Source of the DNA: Bufo bufo | Taxonomy: Eukaryota > Chordata > Amphibia > Anura > Bufonidae | NCBI RefSeq assembly: GCF_905171765.1 | Contig: NC_053397.1 | Span: forward strand, 115,709,295-115,773,294 | Reading direction: 5' to 3' | DNA: 64,000 nucleotides | In this document: one piece after another, positions 44,179 through 55,139 of the stretch | Layout: each line of letters starts with the position of its first letter | How positions within the stretch are numbered: the first letter of the stretch is position 1 | The notes under the pieces: generated by a model | Databases searched by the model: none | Told to the model about the DNA's origin: nothing | What the model saw: the letters and a program-made list of their open reading frames with translations, nothing else | Made by a program: the position numbers and the translations under genes

Positions 44179-47100
44179 ATGGAGTCCGCGATGGCCACCC
44201 TGCGCAAACAAGTCTCCGAACTTCAGGAGTTTGGCACCTCTGCCCAAAAGGAAATGACTCAACTTCAAGGCGCAATCCAGAGTCAACAGAGAGAAATTAT
44301 CGATTTACAGCGTCAACTACTGGACGTACGCAGCGCGGTCACAGACTCCCGCATGCCTCTCCCGTCAAAGTTTAACGGCGATCGGAGCCAGTTTCGGGGG
44401 TTCCTCAACCAGTGCCGTATCTACTTTCAGATGCAGCCGGGCTCCTTTTCCTCGGACAGAAAGAAGATCCTGTTCATCATTAACCTTCTAACTGACGAGG
44501 CCCTGGCATGGGCATCCCCATATGTGGAGTCCCACAGTCTCTTATTAAATAATCTAGACAACTTCACCGCAGCCATGAGCCAAGTCTTCGACGACCCTAA
44601 CCGCTGCGCGACTGCCGAGGCTAGGCTGCACAGTCTACGGCAGGGAAGACGCTCTGTAGCCGAGTATTCCTCCGAGTTCCGCCGCTGGGTCACGGACACC
44701 ACCTGGAACCCCGCTGCTCAGAAAAGTCAATTTCGCCGCGGACTCTCCGAACTTATAAAGGATGAGCTCGCCAGGGTAGACGCCCCAGACGATCTGGATG
44801 ACTTCGTCCAACTGTGCATCCGAATTGACCGGAGACTCGCGGAAAGAAGGAGAGAAAGACTCTGGTCCTTAGATAACAGGCCCGCGTACCCTTTCACTCC
44901 AATGACTCAGCCGGCTCACCAACCCTCCACCGAACCGATGCAGGTCGACACACTGCGCAAGACTCTATCGGCTGCTGAAAAGGAGAGACGACTGGCCGCG
45001 GGCCTCTGCCTTTACTGTGGCGAGCCAGGGCACTTCGCTATTAGGTGCCCCAATAAGACTTGCCGAACCATTGCTGTCACTGAATTACGGGAATTACAAC
45101 AAGCTACAATTTCACCCTTGGCCTCTGAAACCATGGACACTACAGGTACCGGGTCCCACTTCATTGTTCCCATCCTTATCACCATTGGGGAACGACAGCT
45201 TCCCTGCTCCGCAATGCTTGACTCGGGGGCTGGCGGAAATTTCATGGACTTGACCTTCGCCCATGAGAACAACATACCACTGGTAACCAGGGCAGCCCCC
45301 ATCGATCTGGAAACCGTCGATGGGACCCCGCTCTCTTCTGGGCCGGTTACGCACCAGACCGCTGATCTTCAACTTCTCGTCGAACCCGATCATCAGGAAA
45401 CCATTCACTTCTCCCTGATCACCTCCCCTAAGTTTCCGGTGATCCTAGGCATCCCTTGGTTGGAAACTCACAACCCCTCGGTGGACTGGGATGCCCGCTG
45501 CATACGGTTCCGCTCGGACTTTTGTTCTCAGAACTGTTTACGTAAATCCGTCCCTTCTCCGCCCGAAGAACCTACCATATTCGGACTATCGACCAAGGAG
45601 CTTTTACCCCCTCAATATCTGGAGTTCCAGGATGTCTGTGACAAAAGAAATGCAGACAAACTGCCCCCGCATCGGCCTTATGACTGCCCGATTGAGCTGC
45701 TACCTGGAGCCGAAATACCATTCGGCAGTATATACTCCCTCTCCGAGCCGGAACTAAAGGCCCTGAAGGAGTACTTAGACGAAAATCTAAAAAAAGGTTT
45801 TATCCGACCTTCCACATCCCCTGCAGGGGCCCCTTTCTTCTTCGTGGAGAAAAAAGACTCTTCTCTACGCCCTTGCATAGATTATCGAAAGCTCAACAAC
45901 GTTACTGTGAAGAACCGGTACCCTCTCCCCCTGATTTCTGAACTCCTTGAGAGACTTCGGGCGGCAAAAGTCTTCACTAAGCTCGATCTCCGAGGAGCCT
46001 ACAACCTGGTCCGAATTCGCCCGGGGGACGAGTGGAAAACCGCCTTCCGAACCCGCTATGGTCACTTTGAGTATCTGGTCATGCCTTTCGGCCTCTGCAA
46101 TGCCCCTGCTACCTTCCAACATTTTATCAACGACGTCCTCAGGGACATGCTTGACCAATTTGTGGTAGCATATCTGGACGATATTTTGATTTTCTCAGAA
46201 GACCCTGAACAACATCGTGGGCATGTCCGCAGGGTGCTACAGAAACTCCGTGAACAGTCTCTCTATATTAAGCTGGAGAAGTGTGAATTTGAACAGACTT
46301 CCACCCAATTCCTCGGCTATATTATTTCACCGGAGGGCTTAAGTATGGATCCCCGGAAGATCCAGGCCGTGACTGAGTGGCCTGCCCCGAAGAACGAAAA
46401 GGAGGTCCAGAGGTTTGTAGGTTTTGCAAACTTTTATCGGAAGTTCATCAGGAACTTTTCAAAAATCATCGCCCCAATCACTCAACTAACAAAAAAGACT
46501 GTCCCCTTCGGGTGGACTCCGGAGGCACAGGAGGCCTTTGCTAAACTGAAGTCCCTCTTCACCTCTGCCCCGATCCTGGCCCACCCAAACCCTGAATTAC
46601 CATTTACGGTCGAGGTGGACGCCTCCGACGCTGCGGTGGGCGCAATTCTGTCTCAACGTTCAGGGGAAAAGATGCTCCTACACCCTTGCGCTTTCTTCTC
46701 CCGCCAGATGTCCCCCGCTGAACGGAATTACGACATCGGGAATAAGGAACTGCTGGCAATCAAGGACGCTTTCACCGAGTGGAGACACTTGCTGGAGGGG
46801 GCCCATAATCCCATCTCTGTATACACTGACCACCGGAACCTAGAGTTTATCCGCAGCGCCAAGAGACTCACCGCCAGACAGGCCAGGTGGAGTCTGTTTT
46901 TCTCCAGATTCAATTTTGTTATCTCCTATCGCCCTGGGTCGAAGAACGGCAAAGCGGATGCTCTCTCAAGGATGTTCTCTGAAACCTCTCAGATCAATGA
47001 GGCTCCGGCCGGTATCCTTCCCGACAGAAGCATCATAGGAGCCACCTACTTGAAGGAACTTCTGGGTTCCCTCAAGGAAGGGTATGAGAACGATCACCTC

Positions 47101-48516
47101 CTCACCTACCCACCTGGAGCTGTAAACCTTACTCTCAAGGGTGGCTACTGGTTGTACCGGGATCAGCAGTTGTACGTACCAGAATCTGCACGACTTGACG
47201 TACTTAAACTCAACCACGATTCCAAACCGGCCGGCCATCTGGGTATCAGAAGGACCCAGGAGCTCCTCTCCCGTTTCTTCTGGTGGCCAACTTACAGAAA
47301 AGATACCGAGAGGTTTGTCTCCTCATGCACGACGTGCGCCCGCAACAAGACCCCCCGCTCCTCCCCCGTGGGCTTGCTATGTCCACTCCCGGTTCCCTCC
47401 CGCCCCTGGGGTTCAATCTCCATGGACTTTATTGTGGAACTTCCTCCCTCCAAAGGCATGAACACCGTTCTGGTCGTCGTCGACCGTCTCACCAAAATGG
47501 CCCACTTCATCCCCTGCAAGGGCCTACCTACCGCCAAACAGACGGCCGATCTCGTACTCCGAGAGGTTTTTAGGCTACATGGGGCCCCGGACGATGTTGT
47601 TTCGGATCGGGGAGTACAGTTCACTTCCAGGTTCTGGAGAAACTTCTGTCAAGCCCTTGGGATCAAGGTGAACCTGTCTTCTGCGTTCCACCCCCAATCC
47701 AATGGGCAGACCGAGAGAACGAATCAAACCCTCGAGCAGTATTTGCGCTGTTTCGTCACCCATCTGCAGGACGACTGGCTGGACCACCTCTCTACGGCCG
47801 AGTTTGCCTATAACAATGCGGAGCACAGTTCTACCCAATACAGCCCGTTCTACGCTAACACCGGCCTACACCCAACCTTCATCCCTCACTTGCCCATTTC
47901 CACCACAGTCCCAGCTGTGGCCGAACGTCTTGCAAGTCTACAACAGGCACAGGAAAATATTCGGGACAATCTACATCGAGCCCAGAGCCGCTTCAAGCAG
48001 GCAGCGGATAAACACCGCAAACCCGCTCCGGAATTCCAGGTAGGGGACAAGGTGTGGCTCTCCACCAGAAACCTAAGCCCAAAAGTTCCCTCCCGGAAGT
48101 TGGGCCAAAAATACATGGGTCCTTTCCGTATCACGGCTCGAATCAACGAAGTCACCTTCCGACTCGACCTTCCCGACTCCATCCGAGTGCACCCGGTTTT
48201 CCACTGCTCTCTCCTGAAACCACATGTTGAGAACACTTTCCCAGGCCGCCACCCCCCTCCTCCTCCTCCGGTAAGAGTACAAGACCAGGAGGAATACACT
48301 GTGGCCAAGATCCTTGACTCCAGACTCCACCGTGGAAGGCTGCAGTATCTAGTTGGGTGGAAAGGCTATTCCCCCGAGGATAACTCCTGGGAGCCGGAGG
48401 AAAATGTCCATGCCCCCAGACTGGTAAAATCTTTCCACCAAAGACATCCCGATAAACCATCATCTGCGGAGGTCACCTTGGAAGGGGGGGAGTACTGTCG
48501 GGATTCGAACCAGTGA
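44179..48516 (+). CDS. Gypsy-1 Gag-Pol polyprotein with chromodomain (1445 aa)
   Basis: A single frame carries every enzyme for retrotransposition. The N-terminus has a coiled coil (residues 1-55) and a capsid-like Gag. The zinc knuckle CLYCGEPGHFAIRC is at 277-290. Protease has LDSGAG at 347-352. RT runs about 510-710 with YLDD at 665-668. RNase H has DASDAAVGA from D814. The integrase has an HHCC zinc domain (about 1010-1060) and catalytic D1083, D1143 and E1179 (D,D35E). A GPF module (YMGPFRI) is at about 1313 and the chromodomain about 1371-1420 (YTVAKILDS, YLVGWKGY, NSWEPEENV). Gag and Pol are fused without a frameshift. The frame ends 21 bp inside the 3' LTR. Start at 44179 is the first ATG after the primer site. 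Confidence 0.96.
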   Translation: MESAMATLRKQVSELQEFGTSAQKEMTQLQGAIQSQQREIIDLQRQLLDVRSAVTDSRMPLPSKFNGDRSQFRGFLNQCRIYFQMQPGSFSSDRKKILFIINLLTDEALAWASPYVESHSLLLNNLDNFTAAMSQVFDDPNRCATAEARLHSLRQGRRSVAEYSSEFRRWVTDTTWNPAAQKSQFRRGLSELIKDELARVDAPDDLDDFVQLCIRIDRRLAERRRERLWSLDNRPAYPFTPMTQPAHQPSTEPMQVDTLRKTLSAAEKERRLAAGLCLYCGEPGHFAIRCPNKTCRTIAVTELRELQQATISPLASETMDTTGTGSHFIVPILITIGERQLPCSAMLDSGAGGNFMDLTFAHENNIPLVTRAAPIDLETVDGTPLSSGPVTHQTADLQLLVEPDHQETIHFSLITSPKFPVILGIPWLETHNPSVDWDARCIRFRSDFCSQNCLRKSVPSPPEEPTIFGLSTKELLPPQYLEFQDVCDKRNADKLPPHRPYDCPIELLPGAEIPFGSIYSLSEPELKALKEYLDENLKKGFIRPSTSPAGAPFFFVEKKDSSLRPCIDYRKLNNVTVKNRYPLPLISELLERLRAAKVFTKLDLRGAYNLVRIRPGDEWKTAFRTRYGHFEYLVMPFGLCNAPATFQHFINDVLRDMLDQFVVAYLDDILIFSEDPEQHRGHVRRVLQKLREQSLYIKLEKCEFEQTSTQFLGYIISPEGLSMDPRKIQAVTEWPAPKNEKEVQRFVGFANFYRKFIRNFSKIIAPITQLTKKTVPFGWTPEAQEAFAKLKSLFTSAPILAHPNPELPFTVEVDASDAAVGAILSQRSGEKMLLHPCAFFSRQMSPAERNYDIGNKELLAIKDAFTEWRHLLEGAHNPISVYTDHRNLEFIRSAKRLTARQARWSLFFSRFNFVISYRPGSKNGKADALSRMFSETSQINEAPAGILPDRSIIGATYLKELLGSLKEGYENDHLLTYPPGAVNLTLKGGYWLYRDQQLYVPESARLDVLKLNHDSKPAGHLGIRRTQELLSRFFWWPTYRKDTERFVSSCTTCARNKTPRSSPVGLLCPLPVPSRPWGSISMDFIVELPPSKGMNTVLVVVDRLTKMAHFIPCKGLPTAKQTADLVLREVFRLHGAPDDVVSDRGVQFTSRFWRNFCQALGIKVNLSSAFHPQSNGQTERTNQTLEQYLRCFVTHLQDDWLDHLSTAEFAYNNAEHSSTQYSPFYANTGLHPTFIPHLPISTTVPAVAERLASLQQAQENIRDNLHRAQSRFKQAADKHRKPAPEFQVGDKVWLSTRNLSPKVPSRKLGQKYMGPFRITARINEVTFRLDLPDSIRVHPVFHCSLLKPHVENTFPGRHPPPPPPVRVQDQEEYTVAKILDSRLHRGRLQYLVGWKGYSPEDNSWEPEENVHAPRLVKSFHQRHPDKPSSAEVTLEGGEYCRDSNQ

Positions 48517-49009
48517 CCAGCCATGTCCCAGGCAGTAGCTCTAGCCACTAGACTACCAACCCTTCTGGACATTTCCTTCTACTGAACTCTTTGATCTACC
48601 TTGTTCCAGCCTTGCCTTGTTAATCTCTGTGATTCCTTGCACCTGCTACTTCCTCTTTATAAGCCCAGCCTCTTGCACCAGATCCCTGCTGGTTATTGTT
48701 CTTCTGGACTTGATCCTGCTGCATCTACTGCTGTTCCTCTGCTGCTACTGCTACCAACTTGACTGCTGCCGACCTTGGAATTGTCCCCGACTACTCTTCT
48801 GCTTGTCCCTACCAACTGACCTGCTTCCACCGTTCCCGATCCGGATTGTCTGACCACGCTCACTGCCGCCTGCCCTGACCCACCGCCTGCTAACCGATTA
48901 CGCCTCTGTCTGACTACGCTGCAACTACAACCTGCCTGCGGTCCTTGCCACTGGGCTCCACCTCCAGCCAGCTATCCTCTGACTCAGGTGAGCCTGTAGG
49001 ATTGTAACA
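48496..49009 (+). repeat. Gypsy-1 3' LTR
   Basis: Begins TGTCGGG, where the 5' LTR has TGTCAGG; otherwise identical by direct reading. It is followed by the target duplication agaga and the resumed hAT-C repeat. Confidence 0.95.
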
Positions 49010-50200
49010 AGAGATGTGAGACCTGTTTTTTTTTTGCGCTGTGTGACAGTTATAGGTTTAATCACAGAATGACACTTCTATCAGCACGCTAGCGTGTGTC
49101 TTAGGTTTTTCTGAATCACACTATCAATACCTTCAATGTAAGATTTTATTTTTGGGATAGATTTCAAGTAGGCCTCAAATACCACAAACTAGTAATTTTG
49201 AGAATGGCAAATTTGGGAATGCTTTTTCAACCCAGAACAAAAAGTCTGCTTTTACGGTCACTACAAATAACTTGACCAGCTAAAACTGTGCAGATTTGGT
49301 TGAATAGAGATGTGAGACCTGTTTTTTTTTTGCGCTGTGTGACAGTTATAGGTTTAATCACAGAATGACACTTCTATCGGCACGCTAGCGTGTGTCTTAG
49401 GTTTTTCTGAATCACACTATCAATACCTTCAATGTAAGATTTTCTTTTTGGGATAGATTTCAAGTAGGCCTCAAATACCACAAACTAGTTATTTTCAGAA
49501 TGGCAAATTTGGGAATGCTTTTTCAACCCAGAACAAAAAGTCTGCTTTTACGGTCACTACAAATAACTTGACCAGCTAGAACTGTGCAGATTTGGTTGAA
49601 TAGAGATGTGAGACCGTTTTTTTTTTTGCGCTGTGTGACAGTTATAGGTTTAATCACAGAATGACACTTCTATCAGCACGCTAGCGTGTGTCTTAGGTTT
49701 TTCTGAATCACACTATCAATACCTTCAATGTAAGATTTTCTTTTTGGGATAGATTTCAAGTAGGCCTTAAATACCACAAACTAGTTATTTTCAGAATGGC
49801 AAATTTGGGAATGCTTTTTCAACCCAGAACAAAAAGTCTGCTTTTACGGTCACTACAAATAACTTGACCAGCTGAAACTGTGCAGATTCGGTTGAATAGA
49901 GATGTGAGACCTGTTTTTTTTTGTGCTGTGTGACAGTTATAGGTTTAATCACAGAATGACACTTCTATCAGCACGCTAGCGTGTGTCTTAGGTTTTTCTG
50001 AATCACACTATCAATACCTTCAATGTAAGATTTTCTTTTTGGGATAGATTTCAAGTAGGCCTCAAATACCACAAACTAGTTATTTTCAGAATGGCAAATT
50101 TGGGAATGCTTTTTCAACCCAGAACAAAAAGTCTGCTTTTACGGTCATTACAAATAACTTGACCAGCTAAAACTGTGCAGATTTGGTTGAATAGAAATGT
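49010..50200. repeat. 296-297-bp tandem repeats of hAT-C, second segment (about 4 units)
   Basis: Continuation of 40861-43647, for about 13-14 units in total. Here the joint type changes from the alternating pattern to three successive 'tagttattttcag' joints (49484, 49785, 50080). Confidence 0.9.
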
Positions 50201-51054
50201 CAGGTCTATTTTTTAGGCGCTGGGTGACAGGCTCAACTTGCCCCTGATGTAATATATGGCCAAAAAATAACCACACTGTTGATGGTTAAATCCACTTGGG
50301 TGACACAGGCTCAGCCTGCACCAGATGTAGTATACGGCCAAAAAATAACCAGACTGTTGATGGTTAAATGTACTTCTTTGACACAGGCTCAGCCTGCAGC
50401 TAATGTAGTATATGGCCAAAAAATAACCAGACTGTTGATGGTTAAATGCACTTCGGTGACACAGGCTCAGCCTGCAGCTGATGTAGGATATAGCACAAAA
50501 TAACCACACTATCGATGGTTAAATACACTTGGTGATAGCTCGTGCTGGCGCACCACAAGTCACAAAATGGCCGCCGATCACCCCAGAAAAAAAGTGATCT
50601 AAAAACGCTCTGGGCAGCCTCAAAAAAGTGAGCAAGTCAATAATAGCACTTCAATGATCCACAGCTGCAGATCGATCACAGAATGAAATCTTTTGGAGGA
50701 GTTAATCTGCCTAATCTCGCCCTAACGTCGCAGCTGCAACCTCTCTCTATACTGATCATAGCAGAGTGACGTGCGGCGCTACGTGACTCCAGCTTAAATA
50801 GAGGCTGGGTCACATGGTGCACTGGCCAATCAAAGCCATTCCAATAGTAGGCATGGCTGTGATGGCCTCTTGGGCCAAGTAGTATGACGCTTGTTGATTG
50901 GCTGCTTTGCAGCCTTTCAAAAAGCGCCAAGAAAGCGCCGAACACCGAACCCGAACCCGGACTTTTACGAAAATGTTCGGGTTCGGGTCCGTGTCACGGA
51001 CACCCCAAAATTCGGTACGAAATCGAACTATACAGTTCGGGTTCGCTCATCCCT
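50201..51054. repeat. 86-bp repeats and right terminal region of hAT-C
   Basis: Four units of about 80-86 bp (50237-50515) contain 'actgttgatggttaaat' and 'gacacaggctcagcctgca'. A unique terminal region follows with 'ccgaacccgaacccggactt' and an inverted 'gttcgggttcgggtccgtgt' just inside the TIR, a small hairpin near the end. Minus-strand frame 50213-50509 is a repeat artefact. Confidence 0.8.
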
Positions 51055-51264
51055 ACTGGCTAGGCCACCACTCATATTGTTACAGGGTGTCACTCATAAT
51101 ACCTTGCAGATAAAAAAAAGTCCATTTATTATTTCTCTGTGATATAATCGCAGTTGCAAGCCAGTGTGTGTCAGGCCCACACAGACTGTACTGTGCCCAC
51201 TGCCCACCACTTATATAGGGTGGCACAGTACCTTGCACGCATAGTACCACTTATCTAAAAAAAA
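51055..51264 (+). promoter_or_regulatory. hAT-D 5' leader with TATA-like box
   Basis: Contains 'cttatataggg' at about 51210-51220, some 50 bp before the transposase ATG at 51265, and an A9 run immediately upstream of the ATG. Promoter function is inference from position only. Confidence 0.4.
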
Positions 51265-54200
51265 ATGACAGGAAGAGGCAGGCCACCCCGCAGAGGCCGT
51301 CATGGTCGTGGTGCTGTGATTTCCACTGGCCCTGGAATAATGCCCAGTGTTCAGAGGCCACGTACCCTGAACCCGAAAAATTGGGAGAAGATAGTTGACT
51401 GGCTTACACAGGACACCCAATCTTCAACAGCTTCCGCTAAGAACCTTGACGCACCATCCTCCTCCAGCTCAGCTTCGGTCACCTGCTCTCAAGTTACCAC
51501 TCTCCCGCCTGCCGCCACCACCACAGCCGCTTCACTTGATCCGTCAGAGGAGTTATTTACACATCAGTTGGATAAAATTTGTGATGCGCAACCATTATTG
51601 CCAGAGGATGTAGATAACAGGGATATGTCTCAGTCAGGCAGGATTACACACATGGACGTACAGTGTGATGATGATGATGATGTTGTACCCGCTGCTGCTT
51701 CCTTTGCTGAGGTGTCAGATACAAGTGAAGTGGTTGATGATGACGATGTGTCTGTGGATGCCACATGGGTGCCTGCTCAAAGAGAAGAAGAAGAGGGGGA
51801 AAGTTCAGAAGGGGAGACTGAGAGAAGGAGGAGACGAGTTGGAAGCAGGGGGAGCTCGTGGCACAGTCAGACAGCATGTATGGGCACCCGGGGTCAGCCA
51901 GACAGCACGCCAATCAACGCATGCTGTTGCCACCACCAGAATGCCGTCATTGCAAAGCTCAGCAGTGTGGCATTTTTTTTTGTGTGTCTGCCTCTGATAA
52001 CAGCAATGCCATTTGCATCCTGTGCCAAAAGAGTCGTGGGAAGTCCAACACCCACCTTGGTACAACTGCTTTGCGAAGGCACATGATCGCACATCACAAA
52101 CGCCTATGGGATCAACACATGAGTACAAGCAGCACACAAACTCAAAGCCACCATCCTCCTCTTGGTCCAGCATCTTCAGCCACATCAACCACTGCTGTCC
52201 TCCTTGCCCCCTCTCAACCACCCGCCAGTACGCCTCTCACCTTCAGCAGTTCCATCTCATCTGCCCACAGTCAGTTGTCTGTCAAGGAAAAGTTTGTGTG
52301 TAAGAAGCCAATGTCACAGAGTCACCCCCTTGCCCGGCGTCTGACAGCTGGCTTGGCGGAACTCTTAGCCCGCCAGTTTTTACCATACCAGCTGGTGGAG
52401 TCTGAGGCCTTCAAAAAATTAGTCGCTATTGGGACACCACAGTGGAAGGTACCCGGACGAATAATTTTTTTCAAAAAATGCAATCCCAAACCTCTACTCA
52501 GTTATTGAAAAGGAAGTCATGGCATCTCTGGCATACAGTGTTGGGGCAAGGGTCCACCTGACCACTGATACCTGGTCTGCAAAGCATGGTCAGGGCAGGT
52601 ATATCACGTACACTGCGCATTGGGTCAACCTGCTGACGGCTGACAAGCATGGAATGCGTGGCTCTGCAGCGGAGTTGTTGACACCGCCACGACTTGCAGG
52701 CAGGCCTACTGCCACCTCCTCTTCTCCTCCTACTCCATCCTCTTCGATAACCTCCTCGGCTGAGTCCTCTTCTGCTGCGGCGTCTGGCTGCACATCAACT
52801 GAATCCCCCCAGCTCCCTAGGGGCTATTCCACATCCCGGATACGACAGTGTCAAGCTGTCTTGGGGTTGACTTGCCTGAAAGCAGAGAGCCACACCGGAC
52901 CAGCACTCCTGTCCGCCCTGAACGCACAGGTGGATCAGTGGCTGACCCCGCACCAACTGGAGATTGGCAAAGTGGTGTGTGACAATGGAAGCAATTTGTT
53001 GGCGGCATTGAATTTGGGCAAGTTGTCACATGTGCCGTGCATGGCACATGTGTTGAATCTCATCGTACAACGCTTTGTGTCTAAGTACCCAGGCTTACAG
53101 GACATCCTCAAGCAGGCCAGGAAGGTGTGTGGCCATTTCAGGTGTTCCTACACGGCCATGGCGCACTTTTCAGACATTCAGCGCCGAAACAACATGCCAG
53201 TGAGGCGCTTGATTTGCGACAGCCCGACACGTTGGAATTCAACACTTCTAATGTTCGACCGCCTGCTTCAACAAGAAAAAGCCGTCAACGAGTATTTGTA
53301 TGACCGGGGTGCTAGGACAGCCTCTGCGGAGCTGGGAATTTTTTTGCCATGTTACTGGACGTTCATGCGCAATGCCTGTAGGCTCATGCGTCCTACTGAG
53401 GAGGTGACAAGCCTAGTCAGTCGCACCGAAGCCACCATCAGCGACCTCATCCCATTTGTTTTCTTCCTGGAGCGTGCCCTGCGAAGAGTGCTGGATCAGG
53501 CTGTAGATGAGCGTGAAGAGGAAGAGTTGTGGTCACCATCACCACCAGAAACAGCCTTGTCATCATCGCTTGCCGGACCTGCGGCAACGCTGCAAGAGGA
53601 GTATGAGGAAGAGGTGTCAGAGGAGGAATGTGGCTTTGAGGAGGAGAAAGACCAACCACAGCAGGCATCCCAGGGTGCTCGTTGTTGTCACCTATCTGGG
53701 ACCCGTGGTGTTGTACGTGGCTGGGGGAAAGAACAGACCATCAATGACATCAGTGAGGACGAGGAACGGGAAATGAGTAGCTCGGCATCCAACCTTGTGC
53801 AAATGGGGTCTTTCATGCTGTCATGTCTGTTGAGGGACCCTCGTATAAAAAGGATGAAGGAGAACGACCTGTACTGGGTGGCCACGCTACTAGACCCCCG
53901 GTATAAGCAGAAAGTGGCAGAAATGTTACCAAATTACCGAAAGTCAGAAAGGATGCAGCAGTTAAAAAAACCAAACTAAAAAATATGCTTTACACAGCTT
54001 ATAAAGGGGATGTCACAGCACAACGGGAATCTAACAGGGGAAGAGGTGAAAGTAATCCTCCTCCTACCACGACCACGGCGGCAAGGACAGGGCGCTTTAC
54101 AGATGTGTTGTTGATGGAGGACATGCAGAGCTTTTTCAGTCCTACACATCGCCACAGCCCTTCGGGATCCAGCCTTAGAGAACGACTCGACCGACAGGTA

Positions 54201-54469
54201 GCAGACTACCTCACCTTAACTGCAGATATCGACACTTGACTACTGGGTGTGCAGGCTTGACCTGTGGCCTGAGCTATCCCAGTTTGCGATAGAACTTCTG
54301 GTCTGCCCCGCTTCAAGTGTCCTGTCAAAAAGACCTTCAGTGCAGCAGGAGGCATTGTCACTGACAAAAGAAGTCGCCTCGGTCAAAAAAGTGTTGATTA
54401 CCTCACCTTCATTAAGATGAATGAGGCATGGATCCCGAAGGGACTGACAGTGGGGGATACGTTTGACTA
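51265..54469 (+). pseudogene. hAT-D transposase (BED finger), about three frame breaks
   Basis: Start MTGRGRPPRRGRHGRG at 51265 matches the basic N-terminus of the sister families. Pieces: 51265-52086 (N-terminus, acidic linker); about 51930-52508 in another frame (BED finger CILCQK...RRHMIAHH, then a QFLPYQLVESEAF region); and 52519-53979 (VHLTTDTW with D at residue 17 of this piece, VVCDNGSN at about 152-159, CMAHVLNLIV, DSPTRWNST, acidic linker, LLDPRYK). The degraded end, 53985-54469, has FSAAGGIVTDKRSR and FIKMNEAW. Breaks fall near homopolymers (T8 near 51967, T7 near 52465, A7 near 53966). The core is well preserved but not translatable as one protein. Confidence 0.9.
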
Positions 54470-55135
54470 ACAAAAGGTCTGATGACATGCCTTGGCCTCA
54501 AAATGGTCCCCACGCTGCTGTATTTAATGTCTGCATACCGGATGACTTTCGTGAATTCTCCGCCACCAACTAGGGTTCAAGCCGCAATGTTTTAGTCACC
54601 TTTCTGACTGGAAAACATCAATTTTTCCGGCCGCTGCTACAACAGCGGCTGCAACAATACCATTATTTTTCAGGCATGTGTACATGCCTAATTTTTCTGG
54701 CCTCTGGTGCGGCACTGTGGCTGCAAAAACAAAACAAACAAAAAAAGGCACATACAAGTGTCAATTCCCCTTCGTGATCGTTACCTTGTTGTGGTGAAGG
54801 GGCTTGCGTATCACAATGAAACGATCATCACTTCTATGAGTGTGTTGGCAATGTTGCCACACCCCAGATGATAAGGCCGTTGCTTCATTATGATCAGACC
54901 AAAAGCGATCGGCTGGATAATTTTTCATAGAAAAAACATTAATATTATTTTTTTAAGTTGTATGGGTTTTTAATACATAAAATAAAAAATCATAATAAAG
55001 TCTCATAATAGTTTATTAGAAATAATGCAGACAATTTAAAAAATCCCCATCAATTCCAATACAAAGCAAGTACAGAGCTCAGAACAAAATTTTTTCATGT
55101 TGTCGTAATGATTCGTTAATTCGACAATGGTTAAT
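54470..55135. other. hAT-D 3' non-coding region
   Basis: About 670 bp with no gene. It includes an imperfect inverted motif 'ttcgtgatcgttaccttgtt' with 'aaacgatcatcacttc' (about 54770-54835), then AT-rich DNA and 'ttaattcgacaatggttaat' near 55110. Confidence 0.5.
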
Positions 55136-55139
55136 CAAT

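Larger units (their letters stand above)
43648..49009 (+). mobile_element. Gypsy-1: intact chromodomain Ty3/Gypsy retrotransposon (5362 bp)
   Basis: Two 514-bp LTRs (43648-44161 and 48496-49009) differ at one base. A 5-bp duplication, agaga, flanks it (43643-43647 and 49010-49014). It has a primer site, one uninterrupted gag-pol-chromodomain frame and a purine tract (gaaggggggg) before the 3' LTR. The chromodomain and self-priming arrangement place it with the Tf1/sushi-type chromoviruses of vertebrates. It is the youngest and most intact element in the window. Confidence 0.96.
34618..51054 (-). mobile_element. hAT-C transposon, sister copy of hAT-B
   Basis: The left end is TAGAGTTGAGCGAACACC at 34618. 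The right end, on the minus strand, is TAGGGATGAGCGAACCCG at 51054. It contains an expanded 141-bp array, a nearly complete transposase interrupted by a Penelope-like insertion, an expanded 296-297-bp array interrupted by Gypsy-1, an 86-bp array and the right terminus. The flanking octamers (tctataac at 34610-34617; ctggctag at 51055-51062) do not match, unlike hAT-B, so at least one flank was rearranged. Confidence 0.88.

Noticed and set aside
40861..50200. CRISPR-like or centromeric array
   Set aside because: Units of 296-297 bp are contiguous, with no spacers, lie between a transposase and a hAT terminus, and also occur in hAT-B; it is a transposon subterminal repeat.
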